64,000 nucleotides of DNA from NCBI RefSeq assembly GCF_037392515.1, contig NC_090283.1, forward strand, positions 26,862,249 to 26,926,248. Direction: 5' to 3'. This stretch comes from Haliotis asinina. Its lineage: Eukaryota; Mollusca; Gastropoda; Lepetellida; Haliotidae. A program made the translations under genes and the position numbers. This document shows, one piece after another, positions 12,816 to 24,009 of the stretch (positions within the stretch are counted from its first letter, which is position 1; each line of letters opens with the position of its first letter). The notes under the pieces are model-generated. The model was not told where the DNA came from, made no database searches, and was given only the letters and a program-made list of their open reading frames with translations.

Positions 12816-13309
12816 AGAAATCCAGATATGATCACTTATCATCTGGGGATCGAGAAGGACGATGGAAGGTTGGTATAAGATGAGATCATTAGGGATACAT
12901 TAACTGGTTATGGTAGACCAGCCAGAGACTACTGAAAATTGGACAAGCTGAAAGGACCACTAGTTTAAGCGTCTTGAGCATGTACCAGTTTCGTGGATAT
13001 GTGTGTTATATTGTGGTTATTTTGGTAGTAACAGGCCCGGAATATCTATATTTGTGGTGTGTACTCCTGCAATCAACCTCAAAACAAGAATGGATGAATG
13101 GTCTTCAGCAATCCATGCTCGATTAACAAACCTGAACAAACCCTGTGTCAAAAGAGAAATTCATAATTATGATTTTCACAACTATTTTGGCCTTTACACC
13201 ATACTGTGGATCATCAAAAGACGACATTTCTTTGCGATCACGTTTTATATTTACCAAACTCCGAGATCTGGAGGATGACATAGGTGATCTTTCACCTTGG
13301 AAGAAGGGA

Positions 13310-13505
13310 CATTATCTGAGTTGTGGTGTGTAGTCCTGATCTGTGCATACAGCTCGGATCACAGATCAGTTGAAGTCAAGCAAGTGTATATGTTCATAAT
13401 TGTCTCTGTCTCACCTAGCACAAAATGGGTACCCAGTGGCATAAGTCATGTGACTATAAATATCGTAGGCAGCTTGGGTTATATGGGGTACCAATAGCAA
13501 TAGGT
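13310..13505 (+). mobile_element. 5S-headed SINE, truncated
   Basis: CAGCTCGGATCACAGATCAG, TTGAAGTCAAGCAAG and AAAATGGGTACCCAGTGGC match the copy at 28125; the 3' part ends at GGGGTACCAATAG. Confidence 0.55.
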
Positions 13506-13728
13506 TGTAAATGTGTTATTTCTGTGAATTTCGTTACTGCTTTGGGCACACTTTCAATATATAAGAACCAATATTATTAGAACATGTTTTACAGAATGAA
13601 ATAGTACGCAGCTGATAGGGTTCGGGTGATCTTGGCACCATCAGGTTGTAAGGCATGATCAGCACGGGGCCCTTGCCCCCTCTACACGCATCCCTCACAG
13701 CGAACGGAACTTCTCCAGGAAACGCTGC

Positions 13729-13977
13729 CTAGTCGAACCTACCAAGTACTTTCCGGAGTGTGTGAAGAGTCCGTTCAGACTTCTGCATTACCCTGATTGC
13801 CAGAAGGGCTGTGCTCCCAGTGGAGAACCCGGGTACTGCACCAAAGGCACCCAGAACAATGCCTTTTTTTGCATGCTTCTCCTGAATCACATTTGCTTTC
13901 AAGACGGTCAGACAATTCAATGATATAAATAAAACCGTCGGCTTTATGAAAAAGGACAAGATCAGGTTTATTTTCAT
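13729..13977 (-). pseudogene. Degraded retroelement C-terminal fragment
   Basis: The minus frame reads VIQEKHAKKGIVLGAFGAVP and ends SERTLHTLRKVLGRF. The pattern 'VVxGALGxVP...LLxTAxxLRKVL' is the C-terminal end of retrotransposon proteins that I recall in many invertebrate genomes. Parts match better in other frames, so it is frameshifted. It ends just before the S28 fragment. Confidence 0.5.
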
Positions 13978-13991
13978 TATTATTACTTCAG

Positions 13992-14711
13992 AGATATTTC
14001 ATCAACGACAAGTTCTACAAGCCGGGTGGTCCTGCGTTCTTGTACATAGGACCAGAAGTGGCCCTGCCTGCCATATATGCAGAGAAAGGTGCCTGGTTAG
14101 AGTATGCCAAGACGCATGACGCCATCGGATTTGCATTAGAGCACCGCTACTATGGATAAAGTCGACCCACAACGTTCGTAAGTTTTAAAAAATCCTTTAA
14201 ATTTGAATTTTAGTTTTTTTTAATTTCTGGATATTGGGATTTCGTCTTGAGTATTTGTTCGATGTCTATAATCTTACAAAGAGTTGACAGTTTAGATTTT
14301 ACGCGGTAAGAAGAAACAGATTTTGATAACATTAACATACCAAAATAAAATGAAATTCATTTTCAGTAAAGTTTTCTTTCCAACAAAACAGAATCTATTT
14401 CATCTGGGCTGATTAAGATATCCACCGGTTTCAGTTTGTAGGTGGTGTGAAGAATATCGAAATATAGCGAGGACTGATTGGAAATTTGAAATTGATAATT
14501 ATTTTATGTAAAATTCAACACCAAATGATATTTTTAAACAGAAATAAACTTATACTAGCACGAATGACCAAACGTGATATTGAAGCATATATTGTTTACA
14601 ATGTTTCAAAATCAGGGATGTTAGAGGATCTGGCCAGTTTCATCGTAGCATGTAACAAGGAACACAATTTCAAAGACATCAAATGGATCACATTTGGAGG
14701 ATCATATGGAG
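13992..14711 (+). pseudogene. Peptidase S28 (Pro-X carboxypeptidase-like) fragment with nonsense codon
   Basis: Exon-like piece 1 (13992-14177) follows TTACTTCAG and encodes RYFINDKFYKPGGPAFLYIG and, further on, ALEHRYYG, then TAA (14157-14159), then SRPTTF and donor GTAAGT. In the family HR(F/Y)YG is followed directly by a residue plus SRPT, so the TAA is a point nonsense change. Piece 2 (about 14590-14711) encodes MLEDLASFIVACNKEHNF and KWITFGGSYGG, holding the nucleophile Ser in GGSYxG, then donor GTATGC. S28 enzymes are lysosomal/secreted serine peptidases cleaving after proline. The upstream QxLDHF exon and the downstream Asp/His exons were not found. I call it a pseudogene; a sequencing error at one base is the alternative. 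Confidence 0.75.
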
Positions 14712-14799
14712 GTATGCATAGTGTATCTACAGCTGTAATGACATCACAGGGTCCATTTATTCTTGTCCGTTTTAACAATGGTCCGTAAAATGTGAACTA

Positions 14800-15830
14800 A
14801 ATTGTAAACCGAGGGGTCGGGATAAAAATAAAGTTCGTTTTATCCATCAATTATGTTGAATCTTGTTACAAGCTTTTAAACTCGTTACAAATAAGCTTGA
14901 TGTTCGTGAGAGAACATGACGAATTCAGACATGATCATAGCATACCACACACAAAAAATCAACAAAAACTACATGTTTCTTCACAACCCAGTTAAATCAT
15001 TCAAAAAATATCCAACACTTGATATCTACGAACAGTCCGTACGTGTCGTAAGAGACAGCCAACAGGAAGGACATTCGTGACCCACTCGTGTTATTTTGGG
15101 ACAAGCCGAATACCCACTTGTGCCCTTCTGCAGGGATTTCATATTAGCGTAGGAACATCAGAACTTCTTTAAACAAGAACGATAACTCTGATTTGATTCC
15201 GATGGTACTTAACATCACCGAGGCACTCGCACATTTTCTTGTTCTTGTGAGAAACATTTGTTTTTTTTCCTTCTTAAACGAACTAACACCTCTTCAAAAC
15301 AGAATCAGAAAACATGATCGTAATTACAATCAGCTCTTCCCCTTACATTTCCAAATGTATATTTCTGAGCAGGGTTAAAGAACCACAAATTACAACTGAT
15401 TTATTGAATATCTGAAAATTGACTGAAATATTTTTCTCAATCTAAACATTCGTGCAACCTTGATGACATACCCCTGGTGGAATTTTTAATGTATTCGCTG
15501 AACCAAATATATGTGACCACAAAAATGTCAGATATAATCCCAAAGTTGAAGACTGAAGTTGATTAGTTACATGTAGACATAATGTTATTGTTTTTGATGT
15601 ATAGTTACTGTTTTTAACAATGTTGGAAGCTCTCGTACAATCTCCAAAACAAGACGGTAAGATACACTCCGTAATACACTCATTTGGACCTTCGAGAGCC
15701 GATATCACAACCGTCAGTCTCATGATTCTTATAAGGAAAACCTTCACATTTCACAGCACAATTCTGTCAGCTCTGTGTCATACATGTTTATGGTTTGTTG
15801 TACAATAATATAATGTCATATAAACTATTT
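14800..15830. other. Downstream of the S28 fragment, no further exons
   Basis: Searched by eye for the remaining S28 exons (catalytic Asp and His regions); none found. AT-rich unique sequence. Confidence 0.55.
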
Positions 15831-15835
15831 AAGTA

Positions 15836-15970
15836 GTCGGGATTATTTTTTATCAAAGCAACGCCCCACTACGCGCGGTCTGACTGGTTTGTCGTCTTTT
15901 CGCACATAACTGGCATCGAGACAGTGAAAAGTCTTTGATGATGTTACGGAGAGGGGCGAGTGGTGCCGAA
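15836..15970 (+). repeat. Dispersed repeat E, copy 2
   Basis: GTCGGGATTATTTTTTATCA, CTGACTGGTTTGTCGTCTTT, GGGGCGAGTGGTG. Confidence 0.75.
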
Positions 15971-16341
15971 TGATTTCTTAACATAGCAAGCATCTAGAGG
16001 TGGGGGGCAAGTCTTCATGTTGGTCAGGGAAATGGGTACTGATTTAACATGGATGGTGCCCCTCCCTACTTAGAAATATTTATCGATGACTGCCAATAGT
16101 CTTACTGAAATGTGTAATTTAAACATGTATCTGAACATTTAGCGGATAAATCCACTATGTGAGTGAGTGACTTAAATTATGTTTTGTTTTAAACATATTT
16201 TATTCGTGAGAAAAGGATTGGGTACAAGTTATACAACTTAGAACACCTTCTCCGTAGTATTTACATAATATTATTTACATTCATTATACAAGATGGACAG
16301 ACAGAACAGAAAGATGAGAAAGATTGGGGCAATTGCAATAA

Positions 16342-17136
16342 TTAAGAAAATCTGTTTGATTGACAAATATATGTTTGAACAATTTTAAATATGTTTTGAT
16401 TTGCATGATCAGTCAGATCTGCATTGTCACGTAACAGTAAATCAGAGTTTATTGTAACATTGGTAACACTGCGTAAATTAGCCATCATGGCAGATCTCTG
16501 TTGAGTATATAGTTGACAGTCAAATAGGTAATGATAAGAGTTTTCACAAATATATCCACAAGAACATTTAGGGTTATCTTTTATGCCAGCACGGAATAGA
16601 TCGTAATTCAATTGACTACACTTGTAACGTAGTTTTGTAAGGTTGATATTAGTGATTCTCGGTCCAAAATCAAAGTATTTGGGGGCTGTGTTTTGCGTTA
16701 CAACAATAGTAGGTTCAAAAGAATTCAGTGACACGCTTCTTCTAACTTCAACTGGAAATTCATTCCTCATTCTAATAGTGGGTGGAAAATACGAATTATA
16801 CGAAAACTTTAATCGTAAGAAGGGAAGCGAGACATCGTCAGAGTTACGAAGATTATAGTTACTTTTAGACGCTACCATCCCAGGAACAAGATGATTAAGG
16901 TACGACGGTGCCATATTATGCTGTAGTTTGTAGAAAAGACAAAGTTTTCGCTTTCTTCTATGCTCTGTTAAAGATTCCCCACCAGTTTCATAATATAGAT
17001 GTTCATGATCTGCATATTTGGGTAAACCTGCTACAATTCTTGCTGCTTCTAATTGCAGTTCTAATCTATTTGCTTGGTATTGAGCACACCCATCCCATAC
17101 CTCACACGCATATTCGAAATGGGGTCTTATGAACAT
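16342..17136 (-). pseudogene. LINE ORF2 C-terminal part
   Basis: 264-codon stretch downstream of the TGA in the broken LINE. It begins FIRPHFEYACEVWDG, the post-RT thumb region of Jockey-type elements, and ends with a CxCG...HYLFDC zinc-knuckle-like cluster. No independent start is likely; it is a remnant. Confidence 0.85.
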
Positions 17137-17264
17137 TACATAAATTCAATTCAATACACAGCGCGGTAATAAAAATTTGAGTTTATGTAGAGAAGAAATC
17201 ATTTTTGACGTTGTTTTTACAATATTATCAATGTGGTCAGACCATTTACAATCTTTTGAAAACG

Positions 17265-17921
17265 TTAATCCAAATGTTTATGAGTTTCAACGGTTTTGAC
17301 CCGAACCCCGTTAAAGTAGAGATTGGGTGCCTCAATATTCTTATGTAAGGTGAAAATAATTGCCTCAGTTTGATCAGGATTATATGTTATAAGCCATCGC
17401 TTTGACCAAGCCCGCAGTCTTTCCAAGTTTGAATTCAGTTCTCTTTCAATGAATAGGTGATCACGAGAAGATAAGCCTAGCGACGCATCATCAGCAAATA
17501 ATCGTGTCAAGCAGTCTAAGTCATCAGCAATGTCATTGACATAAACAAGAAATAAGAAAGGACCGAGGACTGACCCTTGTGGGACACCAGCTTGTAAATA
17601 TCTCGGCTTGGATAGGGCTCCATTTATAAAGACGCTTTGTGAACGATTACTTATGTAATCAGCTAGCCAATTTAACAATGAACCATGAATTCCGTACTTT
17701 TCTAATTTCAACAATAAACCTTTATGCCACACACGATCAAAAGCGTTAGAGACATCACAAAAAACCATACAATAGTGTTTTTTATCATCTAAGGCCTCAC
17801 ATATTTGGTCATAAATTTCAATTAATTGATGGACAGTTGAATTACCAGACAGAAATCCTGATTGGTACTTATATAATAATTGATTTACATGAAAATAGTT
17901 GTACAGATATTTGAACATCAC
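17265..17921 (-). pseudogene. LINE reverse transcriptase domain
   Basis: 218-codon RT domain with DVSNAFDRVWH (palm Asp), GVPQGSVLGP and FADD (catalytic Asp pair) in the right order. The frame ends THKHLD* by a frameshift. An in-frame TGA just upstream of 17940 marks the 5' truncation. Confidence 0.88.
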
Positions 17922-18260
17922 TCTCTCAATAAAAATACTTAAATTATAAGGTCATCTCGGCAATATTTCAGCCACACAGTGAGGAGAAAATTTTGTGCAA
18001 TATACTCAAGCCGTTAAATATCTGGTCCTCAAAGATGGTGTCTAAAAATAGCATGTACACTAAGTCTGAATATATCTATTATTACTTTGACAAGTAGAAG
18101 AAAAGGGGCGATAGTTCAATCGATTTCGGCCTTAGAAAAGATGGGTTATATTTTTTTCAAATTGATTGATTCCCATTATGTATCTGAAATTGGGACTACA
18201 AGGAAAGGTTTTTAAATCTTGGTATGTCCGCCCGTAATAATACGGTTTACGCTGACTGGC

Positions 18261-18414
18261 TGAGGTTGGATTTGCGCCGCTTTTAGCAATAGTTCAGCAA
18301 CATCATGGCGGGGAACACCAGAAATGGACTTCCCATATTGCACCCATGAGGGGATTCGAACCCGAGTCTTCGACGTGACCAGCCAACGCTGTAGCCACTA
18401 GGCCTGTCCCACCG
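18261..18414 (-). mobile_element. SINE A
   Basis: Inverted copy: GCGCCGCTTTTAGCAATAG tail, GGGGATTCGAACCC (B-box complement) and GTAGCCACTAGGCC (A-box complement). Confidence 0.85.
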
Positions 18415-18779
18415 ATCCAATATGGTTTATGCTGAATATGGGAGATTACCTCTGTACATAAGTTCTTATTCTCGCTGTTCTAAGTATTGATGTAAAATAA
18501 TGAATCGTCGGCCCCCCCAAATCCTTCATAATGTTTGTCCATCTTGATACTAAGGGGTAAAAAATACTTGAGCAACCCGTATTTGTAAACTTTCGTGTAG
18601 ATACGGATTTGGATTTGTTTGGTTATCTGAAACGGTTGGTGACCCTAATGCATTTATCAAACACTTTCGTTCCAGGGCCATCGATATCTTTAAACGAGAT
18701 TGACATTCGGTTGGGTAATCGGAACCACAACGAATGTTTTTAGGCCTAGGCATTATATATTCCAGCTCCATAATTCACG

Positions 18780-18862
18780 TCACACTTTGTACACGGGTAG
18801 GGATACGAACCTGGACTTAGACAAGCAGATACTTGAACCACAGGGCTAACGAGTTGCCCTTA
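18780..18862 (-). mobile_element. tRNA-like SINE head, other family
   Basis: The complement holds TTAGCCCTGTGGTTCAAG and a B-box CCAGGTTCGTATCC. No cloverleaf-quality acceptor stem, so a SINE head rather than a tRNA gene. Confidence 0.4.
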
Positions 18863-18930
18863 TGACAGGTAAGGGCGATATGGCGCATGTACATCGGTCG
18901 AACTGTTTTAAGTGTTCAGCACTGTTCATA

Positions 18931-19326
18931 GCGGCGTTTACCTAACTCTCTCATTCCGACCATAGAGAGTGTTATAACTGAAATACTCTTCAAAGCGGCG
19001 TTAACCTAACTCACTCATTCCGGCCATAGAGAGTGTTATAACTGAAATACTCTTCAAAGCGCCGTTAACCTAACTCACTCATTCCGACCACAGAGAGTGT
19101 TATAACTGAAATACTCTTCAAAGCAGCGTTAACCTAGCTCTCTCATTCCGACCCAATGGCGTTTTATAACTGAAATTCTCTTCAAAGCAGCTTTAACGTA
19201 ACTCATTCACTCCGACCCAAAGGTCTATTATAACTGAAATAACCCTCAAAGCGGCGTTAGATCGAGCTCACTCTCTCACCCGTCCATAAGGCGTGTTATA
19301 ACTGAAATATTATTCAAAACGGCTTT
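18931..19326 (+). repeat. 64-bp minisatellite, about six copies
   Basis: GCGGCGTTAACCTAACTC..GTGTTATAACTGAAATACTC; units start at 18931, 18995, 19059, 19123, 19187 and 19251. Confidence 0.93.
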
Positions 19327-19785
19327 AAAGTACAGAGGGAACACTTGTTAAAGCGAGTTGAATGATCAGACCATACTTGTATTATATTTGACAATGTGGG
19401 TGGTGCTCTTGGTATCAACCACAAGTTTGTCACCCAAGAAAGTAAATGAAACTGCGAGGCCAGACCTCCTTTGAACGTCTTGTGGGACAAGGTTGATCGT
19501 TGACGTCACTGGTTTGCGAAGTCCCACGGGTGATATCTCCACTATGTGTATGCTATTACGCCGTCAGTGTATAATTTGATAACTAAACGAGTCTGGCGTA
19601 CTCGGATGTCTCTGTTGACAGGTAGAAGGACACCCATAAATACTTGCAGTGACCTCCGAGATACATAACGGTATATTGTCATTTGCTTGTGAATCATGTC
19701 AACATATACGACTGCAGCCTGTGTTCTCATTAACTATTTGTTTCATGAATTACCCGAGAAAGACTCAAGAATACTAATGTTTAGT

Positions 19786-19981
19786 AGTCCATGCTTGTCG
19801 TAAGAGGTGACTAACGAGATCAGGTTCCCAGACTTGCTGGCTTGGTTGACACATGTCATCGGTTCCAAGTTGCGCCGATCGTTGCTTATGCAGTGGATTG
19901 TCTGGTCCAGACTCTATTATCTAAAGACCGCCGCCATATAGCTGGAATATAGCCGAGTGCGGCGTAAAACTCACTCACTAA
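19786..19981 (+). mobile_element. Repeat B
   Basis: CCATGCTTGTCGTAAGAGGT, TTGACACATGTCATCGGTTC, GATTGTCTGGTCCAGACTC, CCGCCGCCATATAGCTGGAA, GCGGCGTAAAACTCACTCAC. Confidence 0.88.
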
Positions 19982-19999
19982 CTTTAAATTTTTATAAAT

Positions 20000-21850
20000 G
20001 TTCCCCGCCGATATAGAAATCAATACCCTGATGTGACAATGTCAGTCCTAGAGACGCATTATTTTCCTTTCCGAATAGTCTGAAATAGTCCGAATAGTCC
20101 CTGAAAAATATACGCAATCGACCCCGTGCAAGTCTAGAATGTTTAGCAAGTGTAGATTACCACAGTTTCTGAAAACGAAGAAAGTCTCTGGGCTCCTTTT
20201 TATTGTATTGTATTTCATTTTAGAAACTCTTTCCTGCAAAATATTTTCATTTCAGAGACTGGCTGTTATTCTACCTTCCGCCCATTCAGCGTTTGCAATA
20301 CTTTAATTTGCCAGTTTGCCAGTTGGCTATCAGGGCCTGCTGCCACCTGCAGGCTTTAAAATCTACAGGTCCTGAATGAAATCTGCAGGCCCAGCTTGTT
20401 AATGTCAATCCAATAAATTCAAAATAGACTACACTGTACACAGTGTCAAACATTTTGTACAAAATCAATAAACGAAGCCAGTGGCACTAAGAGAAGGTTT
20501 TATTTGATAAAGGCTGACGTTGACATTTTTACGCGCAGAGCGCTGAAATACCAGGAAGTGAAACTGTAAGTTATCGTAGAATGATGGCTCGGGAATGATT
20601 CCAGAACGTTAAGAAAGGAAAGAAAACAATTGTGGGAAAAGATGCCACCAGGGCCTGCAAATATTTGAAACTGCCGACCCGATACAGTAACAACCAGAGC
20701 AGGTCCTCCAGGCCGGAGGAGTTATTTCGAACGCGGCTCCCATCCCTTCCCACAATGCATTAACTGAAGCAAGTCTGGCACATATTTAACGTTCCGTTAA
20801 GCTAAAGCCGGTGTTAAAGATTTTAACCAGCTGTTTGGAGTTAACCGGCGGCTGAGATAACCGAGTTTTGAACAGCCGGGTCCAGAACACTTATTCAATC
20901 CTGGATCCCTACAGTAAATGATCACAATCAACGTTCCTGAATTTGTTCGTGTAGATCATTTCCATGGGCTAGCCCGAGAACGGTGGAAGTAGGCCGCCAT
21001 TGACGACGTCAGTCTCGACAAAAACGTACGAACATCGTATGTGTCGTTCGTTCACTTTTAAACGTCAGTTTTGCAGTCACGTGAGAGCCCTTTCGTCCAA
21101 TAAAAATGCTGTATGCCGTGCAAACTTTATATTTTCAGTTATACTGTCAAAACGTGAACCACATAAATACTAATGAAAGCATGAATTAACATTTGCAGGT
21201 TGGATAACTGCTCAATGAACATTTCATCTGATTATATAATCTGCCATGAAAACGTACTGATGAAGTTCACATTAAACAAAAAATGAAATCAAATAAAGCC
21301 AAATAAGATTGCGAATCCTCCTAACTTTACCTTGCCAACTGGAAATTCTAATCTCCGAATTTTATTAAACTAAGGTTTAAAGATGTTTAAAAAATGATCA
21401 TAGTTTCAAATGGCTATTATTGGTTTGTATTACGAGGGGTATGCATACTAAATGAAACACCGAGAACAAGCAGGGTTGGTTTAAGTTAACACTCAGCATG
21501 TACCGCACGTACATTGTTTCACTGTTCCAGCTGCTGCGCTTACCCCCTTGTAATAAACAATACAAGAGATTTGAAACTGAGATCGTTTGTTAAACAACTT
21601 TTATACAAGTTGGATAAAATTCGAAGATTTAAATTTTCAGTTCGCAAGTTAAAATCATAAGGATACGCTATCTTAAATTCACTTTATTTGATTTACGTTT
21701 TCGCTTAAAGTGATATTCATCGGTTCGTTTTCACCACAAACAGACTATTCTTATAATTCAGTTTTGTGTGATTAGTGTTATTTTTCATCTGTTTGTATTG
21801 TATATCTTATTTTGTTATCATCTTGAAATCAAAATTTCTGTGAGAAAAAA
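20000..21850. other. Unique sequence, no gene seen
   Basis: CAGGGCCTGC words recur (20330, 20390, 20648), suggesting a decayed palindromic element; otherwise nothing recognised. Confidence 0.5.
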
Positions 21851-21854
21851 ACAA

Positions 21855-21962
21855 GTGAGTGAGTTTCATTTTACGCCGCATGGGTGTGGTATGTAAGTAA
21901 TCGATTCTGGACCATACAATCCAGGGATCAACAGCATGAGCATCGTTCTACGCAATTCAGGC
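21855..21962 (-). mobile_element. Repeat B, truncated
   Basis: Inverted tail (GTGAGTGAGT..TTTTACGCCGC) joined to the CTGGACCATACAATCCAGGG and GATCAACAGCATGAGCATCG core. Confidence 0.8.
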
Positions 21963-22334
21963 AAATGTGTGAAACGATTTATTCCGTGTTGTTTGGGTGT
22001 AGACCGACAGTTGTCTGGGTACATGGAATGCTGTTGTGAGATAAGATAAGAACTGAAGAATCGCAGACACTATGTGTAACAACGACACCTTCTGTTCAGT
22101 GACAAACGCTGCACTGCAAGGTGTTACGAAGTGCTGTATGGCAGTGTACGTCTGAGGTACGTTTTGACGGTTATCCGAGTTAGTTATCCGAAAGAATCGT
22201 GATGTACATCTATTTTCTCAGCAATATTTAGTGTTATTTAAGGGCAATATGTTTAATCGGTGGCAAGTTAAATTGTATTATGATGCGACGTTTCAGTAGA
22301 ACTTTATGTACCACCCAGGAAGAGTTAGAATTGG

Positions 22335-22515
22335 TCTGCCCCAGCTAATGCAGGGAACTGGGTGACTTGGACTCCCTGACTTGATTGACACATGTCATCG
22401 TGTTCCATTTGCGTAGATCGATAGTCATGCTGTTGATCACTGGATTGTCTGGTCAAGGTCAATTGTTTACACACCATATATCTGGACATAGCTGAGTGTG
22501 ATATTAAACACCAAA
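22335..22515 (+). mobile_element. Repeat B, diverged
   Basis: TTGACACATGTCATCGTGTT, GTTGATCACTGGATTGTCTG, then a degraded tail TATCTGGACATAGCTGAGTG. Confidence 0.7.
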
Positions 22516-23180
22516 CAAAGATCTAATCCCTTTAGGCCTGTATTGTTGAACTGAGCGTTTAGAGAGTATGAATGTTGAGTAAAAATATCCTCTTTAAATA
22601 CCTAATAAAGGGAACGGTAACATCGTAACAGAATAGTGAAGTTGTCATTTATGGCAAATCTTGGCATTACTATATTCATAAACGGCAATCAAGCAATTAT
22701 TCATAAGTGCACATTTTCATATGTAAGTCACATCCGATAAAACACAAGTTGTGCTACTTCGAAAATCAGCTCCTAACTGTAGTCATCTATGGTTTCAGAG
22801 ACACAAGGTCAAGGTCTGTTTCAGAGACACAAGGTCAAGGTCTGATGGTTGAAACTTGTTCAGTGTTATTGTGGACTTTGTCTCTTTACTTAGTATATAT
22901 ATAGTTCTGGCTGGATCCTACATGTACAGCACTCGAGATCAGAATCTGCTTATCGACCCCAACGTCCATGAATATGTTCCACATATTCACCCAGGCACTG
23001 CAAGACAATAATCTGGTTTTCTTACATTTAACAGTCATGAATGACGTTTTTAAGAGATAATCTGCCAACATGGTTTTAATCCTTAGAATATGCATGTGGC
23101 CGTGACTAATACTTTGGGGTTATTTTTCTTATTTTTTGTCATGAAAGGTACTAGACACCTTTACTAGAAAGGTACTAGAT

Positions 23181-23300
23181 AAAATCTCAGCCCCGTCCAC
23201 GGCTTGAACATTTATCATCAGCTCTACAATCCGGCGCATTGTCTAAACCAGATTATTTCTTCATACCCAGTGAGTGCCGGTTTTGACAGCTTCCACTGTA
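23181..23300 (-). mobile_element. Truncated copy of the 53347 MITE
   Basis: AAAATCTCAGCCCC, ATCAGCTCTACAATCCGGCG and GACAGCTTCCACTGTA match the reverse complement of 53347-53474; the other end is missing. Confidence 0.75.
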
Positions 23301-23326
23301 CATGTATTACATTAAATGTTATCATT

Positions 23327-23492
23327 GTGAGTGAGTGAGTGAGTTGGGTTTTACGCCGATTTTAACAATATTCCAGAAATATCACGGCCGGAGACGCCAG
23401 AAATTAGCTTCAAACAATTTACCCATCTTGGGAATCGAACCCGGGATTTTAGTGTGACGAAGGAACGCTTTAACCACTGGGCTAGAATCCGC
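23327..23492 (-). mobile_element. SINE A
   Basis: Full inverted copy from (GTGA)n through GAATCGAACCCGGG to CTTTAACCACTGGGCTAGA. Confidence 0.88.
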
Positions 23493-23738
23493 AATATGAT
23501 TGCTGTAGAAAACTGTCCTTGTATTAGATTTTGCCCCTAATTACGGTTAAAGTGTTAGTTGATATAAAGTTACCTCAATGCATTCAGTACAGTGATATGT
23601 CTACAGCTTGTAAGTGAGTGAATAAATTTAGAATTTCCCTGCCATTCTGTGGCGGCGGGAAGAGCAGAGACTTGTCCAATGGTTGACCAAATATATTGCA
23701 GCCCGACCCATGCAGATCCGGATTAGAGATTTTCACCA

Positions 23739-23937
23739 ACCCATGCTTGTCGTTATTCATGCTAACGGCATATAAGGTGGTCAGACTTGCTGACATGGTT
23801 GACAAATGTGCTATCATAGTTGCATAGGACGATGCTCACGCTGGTGATCAGTGAATTATCTCGTCCAGACTACATGTATTATTTTCTGACCGACGTCATG
23901 TAGCTGGAATATTGCTGAGTGCGGCGTTAAACAACCA
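23739..23937 (+). mobile_element. Repeat B
   Basis: CCCATGCTTGTCGTTATTCA, ATCTCGTCCAGACTACATGT, GTAGCTGGAATATTGCTGAG, GCGGCGTTAAAC. Confidence 0.82.
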
Positions 23938-24009
23938 GTCTGTATCCATAATGCAGCCCAGGCACAGATACTGTCATGTTATCGGATATTCTGGACTATT
24001 TTTGGATCT

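Larger units (their letters stand above)
10550..13300. other. Non-coding stretch, no gene seen
   Basis: Repeat F copies, an (AAT)n tract and a tRNA-like head. A 12-bp-period CCAAACATTCTCC word repeats four times at 11215-11310; the frames over it are its by-product. Confidence 0.55.
16200..17945 (-). mobile_element. Non-LTR retrotransposon (Jockey-superfamily-like), 5'-truncated and inactivated
   Basis: Minus strand, 5' end near 17945. RT domain 17921-17265: YQSGFLSGNSTVHQLIEI, DVSNAFDRVWHKGLL, AGVPQGSVLGPFLFLVYVND and the catalytic FADDAS. A frameshift lies near 17270; the protein resumes as FGLTFSKDCKWSDHIDN. A TGA follows at 17146-17148, then 17136-16342 continues from FIRPHFEYACEVWDG to a C-terminal Cys/His cluster, KCSCGYICENSYHYLFDC. 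About 140 bases of 3' UTR follow. No ORF1, endonuclease or intact promoter remains, as expected for a 5'-truncated copy. The clade is inferred from RT motif style. Confidence 0.88.

Noticed and set aside
18931..19326. CRISPR-like array (regular 64-bp spacing)
   Set aside because: The units are whole tandem repeats without unique spacers, in a eukaryotic genome. The same holds for the 53-bp and 58-bp arrays.
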